From JAAZIN01 sp964464625 (GTDB lineage: Bacteria > Bacillota > Dethiobacteria > DTU022): a DNA stretch of 9,791 bases. Numbering within the stretch: the first letter of the stretch is position 1; each line of letters begins with the position of its first letter. The stretch lies in the NCBI GenBank assembly GCA_964464625.1, contig CAYXKD010000068.1:1-9791 (forward strand), given 5' to 3'. The notes beneath the pieces were generated by a model that was not told the DNA's origin, ran no database searches, and was given only the letters and a program-made list of their open reading frames with translations. Positions 1-5,816 of the stretch are shown here, in pieces. The position numbers were made by a program, and so were the translations under genes.

Positions 1-2
1 CC

Positions 3-89
3 TGCGCTGCAGGCTACCAGGCTGTTGTTATCCTCATCAACCTGGGGCTGATCAAACTGGGCGGAGCATTTACAGGCGGCATGTTATAG
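3..89 (+). CDS. C-terminal fragment of a hydrophobic (membrane) protein, partial
   Basis: This is a possible 3' end of a gene that begins outside the window. One plus-strand frame stays open from the left edge to a TAG stop. Its 28 residues are hydrophobic and glycine-rich (QAVVILINLGLIKLGG, ending GGML), as expected for a last transmembrane helix of a transporter or sporulation membrane protein. The family cannot be named from so little sequence. Its stop codon (TAG, 87-89) abuts the TAA of the convergent gerM-like gene on the other strand (84-86), a common arrangement for two genuine convergent genes. A chance open frame of this length is quite possible, so confidence is low. Confidence 0.35.
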   Translation, partial: CAAGYQAVVILINLGLIKLGGAFTGGML

Positions 90-1169
90 ATAGGGGGGAG
101 GGGGATTGAAGCAGTTGTAGACCCGGGGAGGTTTCAACGGAATGGTTATATCAAAACCATCAGGTAGTTTTACCTTATTGCCCTCGACCAGTATTTGTAC
201 CTCACCGACCCCCTCCAGGCAGCCCAGGGTCAGCAGGATCTGGTTGATCATATTCTCAGCACCGGTGCAGCCGCCTTCGTAAGCCAGCACTTCTTCCGTC
301 AGATCTATAACCATCAGCCCTTCTTCCTCCAAATGCAGGCTGCGCAAAGCTGTGCCCGGCGGAATATCGCTAAACAGTCCACTGCCGCGTCGCGGACCGG
401 CCAACAGTTCATTTACAGCGGCAAAAGCAGCATCATCTGCAGGTAAAATCGCCCGCGTTACCGGCACATGGAGAATGAGCCCTTCCGGGGCAAGAAAGCA
501 GAAATAAACAGTTACAGTGGTAAAGTTACGATAGTCCTTCAGGGTATCATCGACCTCAAGGTTAATGGGGCATTCAGTGTCCAGCGGCAACAGCCCTGGA
601 GTGCCGCCGGGAAATCTTTCCGGGGTCACTCCATCAATCATTATTTCCAGCCCTTTAATCTCGGGAAACTGGCGCAAAGTGGACAAAAGGCCACCCAAAA
701 CAAGGCGCTCAACAGCAGGATCGTAGCCTAAAAACGCTCCATTGAAGTCCACCCTGGAGGATCCGCCTTCATCAATATGAATTCCGAGAATGGCAGTTTC
801 CTCAGTTAGAAGAGGAACCAGTCCCAGCGGGCTAAGTTCTTTTTGAAGTTGCGGCGTGTCGATAAGCTGTTCCAGGGTGTTGCGGATAATTGTTTCAGCT
901 TCGTGGATCTCTTTCTGCAACGGCACAAGGAAACGCCATTGCCCGTCGGGATAATAGAGCAAACCGGTGCGAATATCACCCGGCTCCGGCGGAAGGGCAG
1001 GTGCCTGAGGCAACCTAAAAATTTCTTCGCGCTTCTCCTCCACCGTACAGGCAGCAAGAGAAAGGGCCAGCAGAGCTGCCAGCAGGAAGAGCAACATTGC
1101 CCGGAATGGACTGGGGTCCCTGATCATTCCCCTCACCCTTTGCCTCTCTTTATACGCATTTATTGTCAT
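84..1169 (-). CDS. gerM: GerMN-domain sporulation lipoprotein (GerM-like)
   Basis: This is a predicted lipoprotein of 361 residues from the longest start. A hydrophobic segment (about residues 25-40) ends in a lipobox LAAC with Cys41 as the likely lipidated residue, so the protein should sit on the outer face of a membrane. Two GerMN repeats follow. The second is typical (about 215-345: AVNELLAGP, then IPPGTALRS, then MVIDLTEEV). The first (about 75-185) is more diverged but keeps the pattern, including SRVDFNGAFLGY. In Bacillus subtilis, GerM also has two GerMN domains and acts in sporulation and germination; the role here is inferred from that. The start is unsure: the first ATG has AAAGG 10 nt upstream, a GTG at 1136 has AGAGG 5 nt upstream, and an ATG at 1127 has AAAGG 9 nt upstream. 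The latter two give a signal peptide of more usual length. It lies downstream of murI on the same strand, a pairing I recall from spore-forming clostridia. The C-terminus ends in proline-rich PPPPYL. Confidence 0.88.
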   Translation of the reverse strand: MTINAYKERQRVRGMIRDPSPFRAMLLFLLAALLALSLAACTVEEKREEIFRLPQAPALPPEPGDIRTGLLYYPDGQWRFLVPLQKEIHEAETIIRNTLEQLIDTPQLQKELSPLGLVPLLTEETAILGIHIDEGGSSRVDFNGAFLGYDPAVERLVLGGLLSTLRQFPEIKGLEIMIDGVTPERFPGGTPGLLPLDTECPINLEVDDTLKDYRNFTTVTVYFCFLAPEGLILHVPVTRAILPADDAAFAAVNELLAGPRRGSGLFSDIPPGTALRSLHLEEEGLMVIDLTEEVLAYEGGCTGAENMINQILLTLGCLEGVGEVQILVEGNKVKLPDGFDITIPLKPPRVYNCFNPPPPYL

Positions 1170-1308
1170 TGTATTATTGCCTTTAATTGAAGCGGCTCCT
1201 TTTCTTCTTTAAAATAAAGTATTATATTGGCTCAGATGCAGCTTTTACCGCACTTTCCCGGCATTTTCTTTTCACAATGAACAGGCTACTACCCGGGGTT
1301 GTACCATC

Positions 1309-1324
1309 ATATATATATATATAT
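1309..1324. repeat. (AT)8 dinucleotide tract
   Basis: Eight perfect AT repeats lie between C1308 and G1325, giving an 18-bp self-complementary block in the murI-gerM gap. Such tracts melt easily and vary in length by slippage. Here it could alter spacing upstream of gerM, but nothing in the sequence proves a role. Confidence 0.9.
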
Positions 1325-1344
1325 GCCAGGGGAAATAAATATGC

Positions 1345-1358
1345 TATCAATGTTGATA
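1345..1358. repeat. Inverted repeat TATCAA-TG-TTGATA
   Basis: This is a perfect 6-bp inverted repeat with a 2-nt centre, just downstream of the murI stop and upstream of gerM. The spacing is too tight for a good RNA hairpin, so if it matters it is more likely a protein-binding site. It is not followed by a T-run on either strand. No regulator can be assigned. Confidence 0.4.
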
Positions 1359-1366
1359 AGGCAGTC

Positions 1367-2179
1367 TTAGAAAATAAGCTGGTAGGCTTTGATCTGGCGG
1401 CGGAGCATTTTAGCAGCAACTTCTTCAAAAGAGTGCGGGTTTCCGCTTACAAAAAAACGATAACCGGGATTGCTGCATTGGATCGGGTTATGCAGCTGCT
1501 GCCCCGTCAGAACAGCTTTAACATCACGGGCGATCTCCTCGGCAGAATTAACCAGCCTGACTCCCGGTCCCACAGTCCGCTGAATCAGGTCAGACATAAG
1601 CGGATAATGTGTGCATCCAAGGATGAGCGTGTCGATGGCGGTTTCCTTAAAGGGAGCGAGGTACTCCAGAGCAACCTTCTCAGCCTCGGGCGTCTCTACA
1701 AGATCGTTTTCCACCAGCAGCACAAAAAGAGGGCAGGGTCTGGCGACGATGCTGAGACCGGGCTGTGCATCCAGCAGGGCCTTCTCGTACGCAGAGCTGC
1801 GGATTGTCCCCGCGGTGCCGATTACACCGATCCTGCCGCTCCCGGAATATGCCAGGGCAGCGCGCACTCCCGGTTCGATCACCCCCATAACCGGAATATC
1901 GCAGTGCTCCCGGTAAAAAGGCAATCCTGCCGCCGTAGCTGTGTTGCAGGCCACGACAACCATTTTGATTTCCTGGCTTTGCAGGAAATCAATGATCTGA
2001 AGCGCAAAAGAGCGTACCTCTTCATCGGCACGCGGCCCGTACGGCATCCGTGCAGTGTCGCCGAAGTAGATGATTTTTTCATGGGGCAGCAGGCGGGCCA
2101 TCTCCTGGAATACAGTCAGTCCGCCCACACCTGAATCTAGAATCCCGATAGCTCCATAGGAGGAAACCGTAATTTCCAC
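1367..2179 (-). CDS. murI: Glutamate racemase
   Basis: This enzyme converts L-glutamate to D-glutamate, which is added to UDP-MurNAc-Ala by MurD in cytoplasmic peptidoglycan synthesis. The 270 residues are a normal full length. The family marks are all present: ILDSGVGGLTV with Asp15, FGDTARMPYG (39-48), the first catalytic cysteine in VACNTA (Cys78), and the second in LGCTHYP (Cys189, with His191). The two cysteines are the acid-base pair of this cofactor-independent racemase. The start is GTG (2177-2179). It is the only start possible before an in-frame TAA, which is also the stop of the upstream UPF0316 gene 9 bp away. The purine run AGGGGGG overlaps this GTG rather than sitting 5-9 nt before it, so translation is probably coupled to the upstream gene. 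The gene is likely in an operon with the UPF0316 gene and possibly gerM. Confidence 0.96.
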   Translation of the reverse strand: MEITVSSYGAIGILDSGVGGLTVFQEMARLLPHEKIIYFGDTARMPYGPRADEEVRSFALQIIDFLQSQEIKMVVVACNTATAAGLPFYREHCDIPVMGVIEPGVRAALAYSGSGRIGVIGTAGTIRSSAYEKALLDAQPGLSIVARPCPLFVLLVENDLVETPEAEKVALEYLAPFKETAIDTLILGCTHYPLMSDLIQRTVGPGVRLVNSAEEIARDVKAVLTGQQLHNPIQCSNPGYRFFVSGNPHSFEEVAAKMLRRQIKAYQLIF

Positions 2180-2188
2180 CCCCCTGGA

Positions 2189-2716
2189 TTACTTTGCTTT
2201 GGCCTGGCTAAAATAACCGCCCAATATTTTGCGGGTGTCCATAATGGAGATGAAAGCATTTTGATCCAATTCCTTCACACTCATCAGGAAGCGCGGCAGA
2301 TCACGTCTTTTCATCATTACGTATAAGATGAGGTGCGGTCCCTCCCTGCCCGACCCATCCACTGAGGTAACCCCGAAGCCCATCTCCCGCAAAGCCTCTT
2401 CTATGCCGTTGCAGATCTGCATGGTGATAATCTGAACATTGACAAAACCTACCGCAATTTTTTCCTCGATTTTGCTGCCCACAAAACTGCCTACGGAAAA
2501 CCCCAGGGCATAGATGACGATATTTAGCGGGTGATCCAAATTTCCCATAACTGCCCCCAGCGCTACTATGTAAATGATCATTTCAAAAAAACCGATCGCG
2601 GCAGCAAGGGTGCTCTGGCCCCGTGTAAGATAGATTATGCGCACTGTCCCCAGGCTGACATCAACAACCCGGCAGAAAAAAATAAGCAAACAACTTATGT
2701 AAAGAGGGAAATGCAT
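2189..2716 (-). CDS. UPF0316 / DUF2179 domain membrane protein
   Basis: This 175-residue protein is of the UPF0316 family (YebE-like: an N-terminal three-helix membrane domain plus a cytoplasmic DUF2179 domain). Three hydrophobic segments are visible at about residues 3-22, 36-56 and 61-79. The family signature RVVDVSLGTVRIIYLTRG falls in the first loop, and the DUF2179 part covers about 105-170 (ITMQICNGIEEALREMGFGV onward). The molecular role of the family is not established; DUF2179 is also found at the C-terminus of YitT-type membrane proteins. I chose the ATG at 2716 because it has AGGAGG 6 nt upstream. An in-frame ATG at 2758 would add 14 residues but lies upstream of the start of transcription predicted from the promoter at 2749-2778. 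The gene leads a cluster with murI 9 bp downstream. Confidence 0.87.
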   Translation of the reverse strand: MHFPLYISCLLIFFCRVVDVSLGTVRIIYLTRGQSTLAAAIGFFEMIIYIVALGAVMGNLDHPLNIVIYALGFSVGSFVGSKIEEKIAVGFVNVQIITMQICNGIEEALREMGFGVTSVDGSGREGPHLILYVMMKRRDLPRFLMSVKELDQNAFISIMDTRKILGGYFSQAKAK

Positions 2717-2748
2717 TTCGGGCCTCCTGTTGCTAATAAGACGAAGTA

Positions 2749-2778
2749 ATTTTAACAATTGCCCGCCGGGAATGTCAA
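2749..2778 (-). promoter_or_regulatory. Sigma-A-type promoter for UPF0316-murI
   Basis: On the minus strand a perfect -35 TTGACA (2773-2778) is separated by 18 bp from a -10 TAAAAT (2749-2754). Transcription should begin near 2742, leaving a leader of about 25 nt that contains AGGAGG before the ATG at 2716. This supports the shorter protein start. Confidence 0.7.
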
Positions 2779-2828
2779 CCTCAAAGTGGCTGCCGGAAAA
2801 CCCTGGCGCTGCATAAAGGTAAGAGGTT

Positions 2829-2834
2829 TATAAT
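2829..2834 (+). promoter_or_regulatory. Possible -10 element for the DUF1287 gene
   Basis: A perfect TATAAT lies 17 bp before the ATG at 2852. The hexamer 17 bp upstream does not resemble TTGACA and there is no TGn extension. If it is used, the transcript would start about 11 nt before the start codon, too short for a normal Shine-Dalgarno. None is seen in front of either ATG (2852 or 2858). Confidence 0.35.
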
Positions 2835-2851
2835 CGTATGCCGCGAATTTA

Positions 2852-3658
2852 ATGGTTATGAAAAAGAAAACGACCGGGAAAGCTTACTATTTAATTCTCA
2901 TTACAGCTGCACTGATCCTCTTATTCGCGGCGACGGGAGTAAAAAATATGTTTTACCGGAACCGGGTCCAATACTCCGGAGAGAACTCCCCGGTAGAAAA
3001 TATCCCTCATGCAGATCTTACCATATCCGATCAGATCCTTCTGGGGGCAAGGGAGGAGGTGAAAAGAAAAACTCGTTACGATGCCGCTTACCGTGAAATC
3101 AGCTATCCCGGGGGCGACATTGATCCTGCCAGAGGTGCATGTACCGATGTGATTATCAGAGCGCTGCGCGCTGCAGGATTTGATCTGCAGGTGCTTATCC
3201 ACGAAGACATGTGCGATCATTTTGATCTTTACCCACAGATCTGGGATCTGAACAACCCTGACCCAAATATTGATCACAGGCGAACCCAAAACCAGATCTG
3301 CTTTTTTGAACGCTACGGAAAAAAGTTGACCGTGGGGGTTACGGAGGATGATCTACACGAATGGGCACATGGTGATTTTGTGTATTGGCGTTTTCCCAAC
3401 GGACAACAACATACAGGAGTGATCTCGGACCGGGTCAACGGGCGCGGTGTTCCCCTGGTCATCCACAACAGCTCCGTCGCCCGTGAAGAGGATTGCCTGC
3501 TGCGGTGGGAAATTATCGGACACTACCGTTTCCCAAGACAAATACAGCAGAGTGCGATTGACTCCATGGTTTATTCTGTTTCCCCAAAAGCTGCTTTAAG
3601 CTTGGCTGAACGCCCGGCAATCTCTTCCATTGCCAGGGGGTTTTTCAGCCGGATATAA
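2852..3658 (+). CDS. DUF1287 family secreted or membrane-anchored protein
   Basis: This 268-residue protein has a basic N-terminus (MKKKTTGK from residue 3) and one hydrophobic segment (about 12-30), so it is probably exported or anchored outside the membrane. The DUF1287 domain spans about 60-228. It shows YPGGD (85-89), RGACTDVIIRALRAAG with Cys97, HEDM (117-120), DPNIDHRR, GDFVYWR, QHTGVISD with His187, IHN with His205, and GHYRFP. DUF1287 is generally placed near the NlpC/P60-like cysteine hydrolases; Cys97 and His187 (or His205) are candidate catalytic residues, but no substrate is known to me, so a cell-wall peptidase role is inference. The last 29 residues (240-268) lie past the domain and are encoded opposite the codY 3' end. 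No clear Shine-Dalgarno precedes ATG 2852 or ATG 2858. It is transcribed divergently from UPF0316-murI and convergently with codY. Confidence 0.85.
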   Translation: MVMKKKTTGKAYYLILITAALILLFAATGVKNMFYRNRVQYSGENSPVENIPHADLTISDQILLGAREEVKRKTRYDAAYREISYPGGDIDPARGACTDVIIRALRAAGFDLQVLIHEDMCDHFDLYPQIWDLNNPDPNIDHRRTQNQICFFERYGKKLTVGVTEDDLHEWAHGDFVYWRFPNGQQHTGVISDRVNGRGVPLVIHNSSVAREEDCLLRWEIIGHYRFPRQIQQSAIDSMVYSVSPKAALSLAERPAISSIARGFFSRI

Positions 3659-4398
3659 GTTCCCTTCATTCCCAGCGATCTTGATTCAATGATCCCGGCA
3701 CTTTCAAATTTTCTAAGCGCATTCACGATGACAGAACGGGTGATACCGAGGCTATCGGCAATTTTACTGGCTACAATAATGCTCTCGTTCTCAGTGAGCT
3801 TCTTGAAAATCTCCTCAATTGCTTCCACTTCGGAATAAGAAAGGCTTTCAAATGCCACCCCGGCCATGTTTCTAAACCATTCTTCCTCTTCAAGTTGCAC
3901 CGCCCTGAGCCGCATCAGAATCATTCCGATGATAGCCGCTCCGATCTCCGCCAGAATCAGATCATCATGTTCAAAAGGCTTCTGATGCCGGTGCGCCAGG
4001 ATAGTGCCCAGCTGTTCTGCCCCACTAAAAATAGGAACAGAAATAAGATAAATATCACCGGGTGTACAGGCAGCCTTTTCCTTTCCGCTCAAAGGGCAGG
4101 CTGAAAGCCGGTAAACCTTGTTTATTTGCGGCGCACCATTCTGCAAAAGCAGTTTAATTTTATAATAATCCGGCAGGGCAGACTCTTTCATCAAGTAAGC
4201 CCTCAATCTTTCACAGCCGGGTTGCTGGTTTGAAATATCGTTTAACAACCTGCCGTCACCATCAACGAGAAAAACATTGGCGCCAATTATACCGGCTAGG
4301 GCAGCGGTTACGAAATTTATATTTGGATCCTCATCGATGGAATGTAAAATAATCTGGTTCACCTTTCTGACTCTTTCCAGAAGAGATTTTTCTAGCAT
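3571..4398 (-). CDS. codY: CodY, GTP/branched-chain amino acid-responsive transcription regulator
   Basis: CodY senses nutrient state (GTP and Ile/Leu/Val in characterised Firmicutes) and represses amino-acid, transport and stationary-phase genes. The protein has 275 residues against about 259 in B. subtilis. The N-terminal GAF domain covers about 1-158, the linker has LSYSEVEAIEEIF (186-198), and the winged HTH is nearly invariant: ASKIADSLGITRSVIVNAL (210-228), then ESAGIIESRSLGMKGTYI. The GAF part is less conserved. Arg64, Pro76 and Pro102 seem to match ligand-pocket positions, but the usual Phe before that Pro is Cys101, and Cys62 and Cys111 lie nearby. The ATG at 4398 has an excellent Shine-Dalgarno (GGAGGTGA, 7 nt upstream). 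The codVWX genes (xerC, hslV, hslU) that precede codY in Bacillus are absent; the gene appears monocistronic with its own promoter. Its last 88 bp overlap the convergent DUF1287 gene. Confidence 0.95.
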   Translation of the reverse strand: MLEKSLLERVRKVNQIILHSIDEDPNINFVTAALAGIIGANVFLVDGDGRLLNDISNQQPGCERLRAYLMKESALPDYYKIKLLLQNGAPQINKVYRLSACPLSGKEKAACTPGDIYLISVPIFSGAEQLGTILAHRHQKPFEHDDLILAEIGAAIIGMILMRLRAVQLEEEEWFRNMAGVAFESLSYSEVEAIEEIFKKLTENESIIVASKIADSLGITRSVIVNALRKFESAGIIESRSLGMKGTYIRLKNPLAMEEIAGRSAKLKAAFGETE

Positions 4399-4421
4399 TA
4401 ACTAATCACCTCCCTAAGTAG

Positions 4422-4450
4422 GTTATATTACAAAATATTAAGTATGTCAA
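4422..4450 (-). promoter_or_regulatory. codY promoter
   Basis: The minus-strand -35 TTGACA (4445-4450, perfect) is 17 bp from the -10 TATAAC (4422-4427). The start of transcription should be near 4415, about 17 nt before the codY ATG, and GGAGGTGA fits in this short leader. This is one of the best sigma-A-type promoters in the window. Confidence 0.8.
4425..4439 (-). promoter_or_regulatory. Candidate CodY-box-like site in the codY promoter spacer
   Basis: The minus-strand 15-mer AATATTTTGTAATAT matches the known CodY motif AATTTTCWGAAAATT at 10 of 15 positions and lies between the -35 and -10. CodY binding here would block RNA polymerase and give autorepression, which is known for codY in some Firmicutes. 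Five mismatches in AT-rich DNA is weak evidence. Confidence 0.25.
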
Positions 4451-4494
4451 TAATATTCCAACACATGTGCCAAAAACCTGCTCAGCCTTCCCAT

Positions 4495-4509
4495 ATTCAC
4501 AGTGTGAAT
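4495..4509. repeat. Perfect palindrome ATTCACA-G-TGTGAAT
   Basis: This is a 15-bp perfect inverted repeat around a single G, starting at the last base of the deacetylase stop codon and 45 bp upstream of the codY -35. As RNA it could only fold as a 5-bp stem with a 5-nt loop and it has no T-run, so an intrinsic terminator is unlikely. A dimeric regulator site for codY is possible. It resembles the inverse of Crp or Rex half-site order, not the sites themselves. Confidence 0.45.
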
Positions 4510-5816
4510 CAACTCTTTTCCTGAGAGGTTTCCATCTCTGAGTCAAGTAGTTCGCTAATCGTCACCAGGCGGTAACCCCGCTGCTGAAGTACGTCAATAA
4601 TCTGTCCCAGCGCATTCACTGTATTGGAGCGATTGCCGCCATAATTGTGCAGGAAACCACCGCCATCGTGAAGGAGGATGATAGCGCCGGGATGAATCTT
4701 TTGTGAAACCTGCTTTACAATATGCCTGGCCGAAGGTTCCATCCAATCCTCGCCCGAAACCGACCAAAGAATAAGACGCTGCTCCAGACGATTGCAGGTT
4801 GCCAGGATCCGCTCATCATAAAGGCCGCGAGGCGGCCGGAAATACTGCGGCGCCTGCCCGGTAATCTTTTCGATAACTGCGCTGTTCCAAGAGATCTCTT
4901 TCTCGATTTTCTGACTGTTCCTCCGGTAAAGGTTGGCATGGCTGTAGGTGTGGTTGCCAATCTCATGTCCCTCTTCGATACAGCGGTGTAAAAGTTCCGG
5001 GTGGCGTTCCGCCTGTGTTCCCACCACAAAAAAAGTTGCCCGAACATTTTTATCCTTCAAAATATCAAGAATTGGGGCAGTGTATCGAGGATCAGGACCA
5101 TCGTCAAAGGTAATCGCAACAAGCTTTTGTGCACTTTTTCCACAGTTGAATACAGGAGCCTGCTCCGGACCTGAATAAACGACCCGGTAGAGGGAGACAG
5201 AAGCAATTAAAAGCAGGAACGCGGCTAATAGCAACAGGTAGTTGATCAACCGGCGCAGCCCCCGTATCCTGTGGTAGACACGCGGCAGGTAACAGATCGT
5301 GTCTGCTACTTTCGAATTGCCCTGCCTGCCTGAATTACGTAAATTCTCTGCCAGAAAAAGGCATACTAGAACAACAATATAGAAAAAAAGCAGATCACTT
5401 TTATAATAATGCAAAGTAAAGGGCACCAGCGCCAGTATTCCTAAAAAAGAGCTGGGAACCGCTTCCCTGGTGAATGCATAAAAAAGAAACCAGCTGCCCA
5501 AAAGGGGAGGGATCAAGCCTGGAGCAAAGAGAAGCAGTGTCCCCACAACCGCTCCCCGCAAATCCTCCTGGCGCCACTGTTTTAGAGGAAAGAAAAGCCT
5601 TCCCGTCAGCAAACCCGTCGCTGCAAAAAATTCAGCCGCAGGTGTTCCGATAAGCTGCCGGGCAATCCAAACCGAAATAAAACCGCAGACCAACCCGGTG
5701 ACAAAGTAGGCACTTCTGCGGAAAATAGTTTCCTGAAAAACACTGCTAAACTTTTTTGGCAGAGGCAATCCACCGAAACAAAAATTAAGAGAGAACAGGG
5801 CAAGAAATGAAGGCAA
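4509..5816 (-). CDS. Polysaccharide deacetylase (NodB) with N-terminal PlsY-like membrane domain
   Basis: The C-terminal half is a complete carbohydrate esterase 4 domain, expected to remove acetyl groups from cell-wall or capsule sugars outside the membrane. Residues are counted from the upstream in-frame TTG at 5849: TFDDGPD (247-253, Asp249 base and Asp250 metal), NHTYSH (299-304, His300 and His304 metal), RPPRG (338-342), GEDW (367-369) and LHD (393-395). A transmembrane helix (about 203-225) precedes it. The first 170 residues are about six hydrophobic segments whose order of residues follows PlsY glycerol-3-phosphate acyltransferase: GGLPLPKKF where PlsY has GSIPxG, then GRLFFPLK for GHxFPxF, AVVGTLLLFAPG for VATxxGVLLxxxP, and FTREAVPSSFLG for LTKFVSLSSM. 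The PlsY catalytic motifs GSGNxGATN and GGKG are missing. Start: TTG 5816 is preceded by AAGGGG with 7-nt spacing; TTG 5849 has only a weak GAG. It has its own promoter upstream. Confidence 0.85.
   Translation of the reverse strand: MPSFLALFSLNFCFGGLPLPKKFSSVFQETIFRRSAYFVTGLVCGFISVWIARQLIGTPAAEFFAATGLLTGRLFFPLKQWRQEDLRGAVVGTLLLFAPGLIPPLLGSWFLFYAFTREAVPSSFLGILALVPFTLHYYKSDLLFFYIVVLVCLFLAENLRNSGRQGNSKVADTICYLPRVYHRIRGLRRLINYLLLLAAFLLLIASVSLYRVVYSGPEQAPVFNCGKSAQKLVAITFDDGPDPRYTAPILDILKDKNVRATFFVVGTQAERHPELLHRCIEEGHEIGNHTYSHANLYRRNSQKIEKEISWNSAVIEKITGQAPQYFRPPRGLYDERILATCNRLEQRLILWSVSGEDWMEPSARHIVKQVSQKIHPGAIILLHDGGGFLHNYGGNRSNTVNALGQIIDVLQQRGYRLVTISELLDSEMETSQEKS

Larger units (their letters stand above)
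1170..1366. other. murI-gerM intergenic region with (AT)8 and an inverted repeat
   Basis: This 197-bp gap separates two same-strand genes. It holds a perfect (AT)8 tract (1309-1324) that with its flanking C and G is an 18-bp palindrome, a 6+6 inverted repeat TATCAA-TG-TTGATA (1345-1358), and an isolated minus-strand TATAAT (1221-1226) with no good -35 partner. I see no convincing gene and no stem with a T-run. The gap is wide enough that gerM may have its own, perhaps sporulation-specific, promoter; no sigma-E or sigma-G consensus could be matched by eye. Confidence 0.5.

Noticed and set aside
1187..2134. Long plus-strand open frame (315 codons) opposite murI
   Set aside because: It is antisense to the well-conserved murI, has no recognisable domain, and its start lies in an AT-rich gap. 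It is a shadow frame.
2747..2761. CodY-like box AATTTTAACAATT near the UPF0316 promoter
   Set aside because: Only 9 of 15 positions match the CodY motif, in AT-rich -10 DNA. This is no better than chance by eye.
4495..4509. Palindrome at the deacetylase stop as an intrinsic terminator
   Set aside because: The central spacing allows only a 5-bp stem with a 5-nt loop that is AT-rich, and no T-run follows. The TTTTT further on (4472-4476, minus strand) has no stem directly before it.
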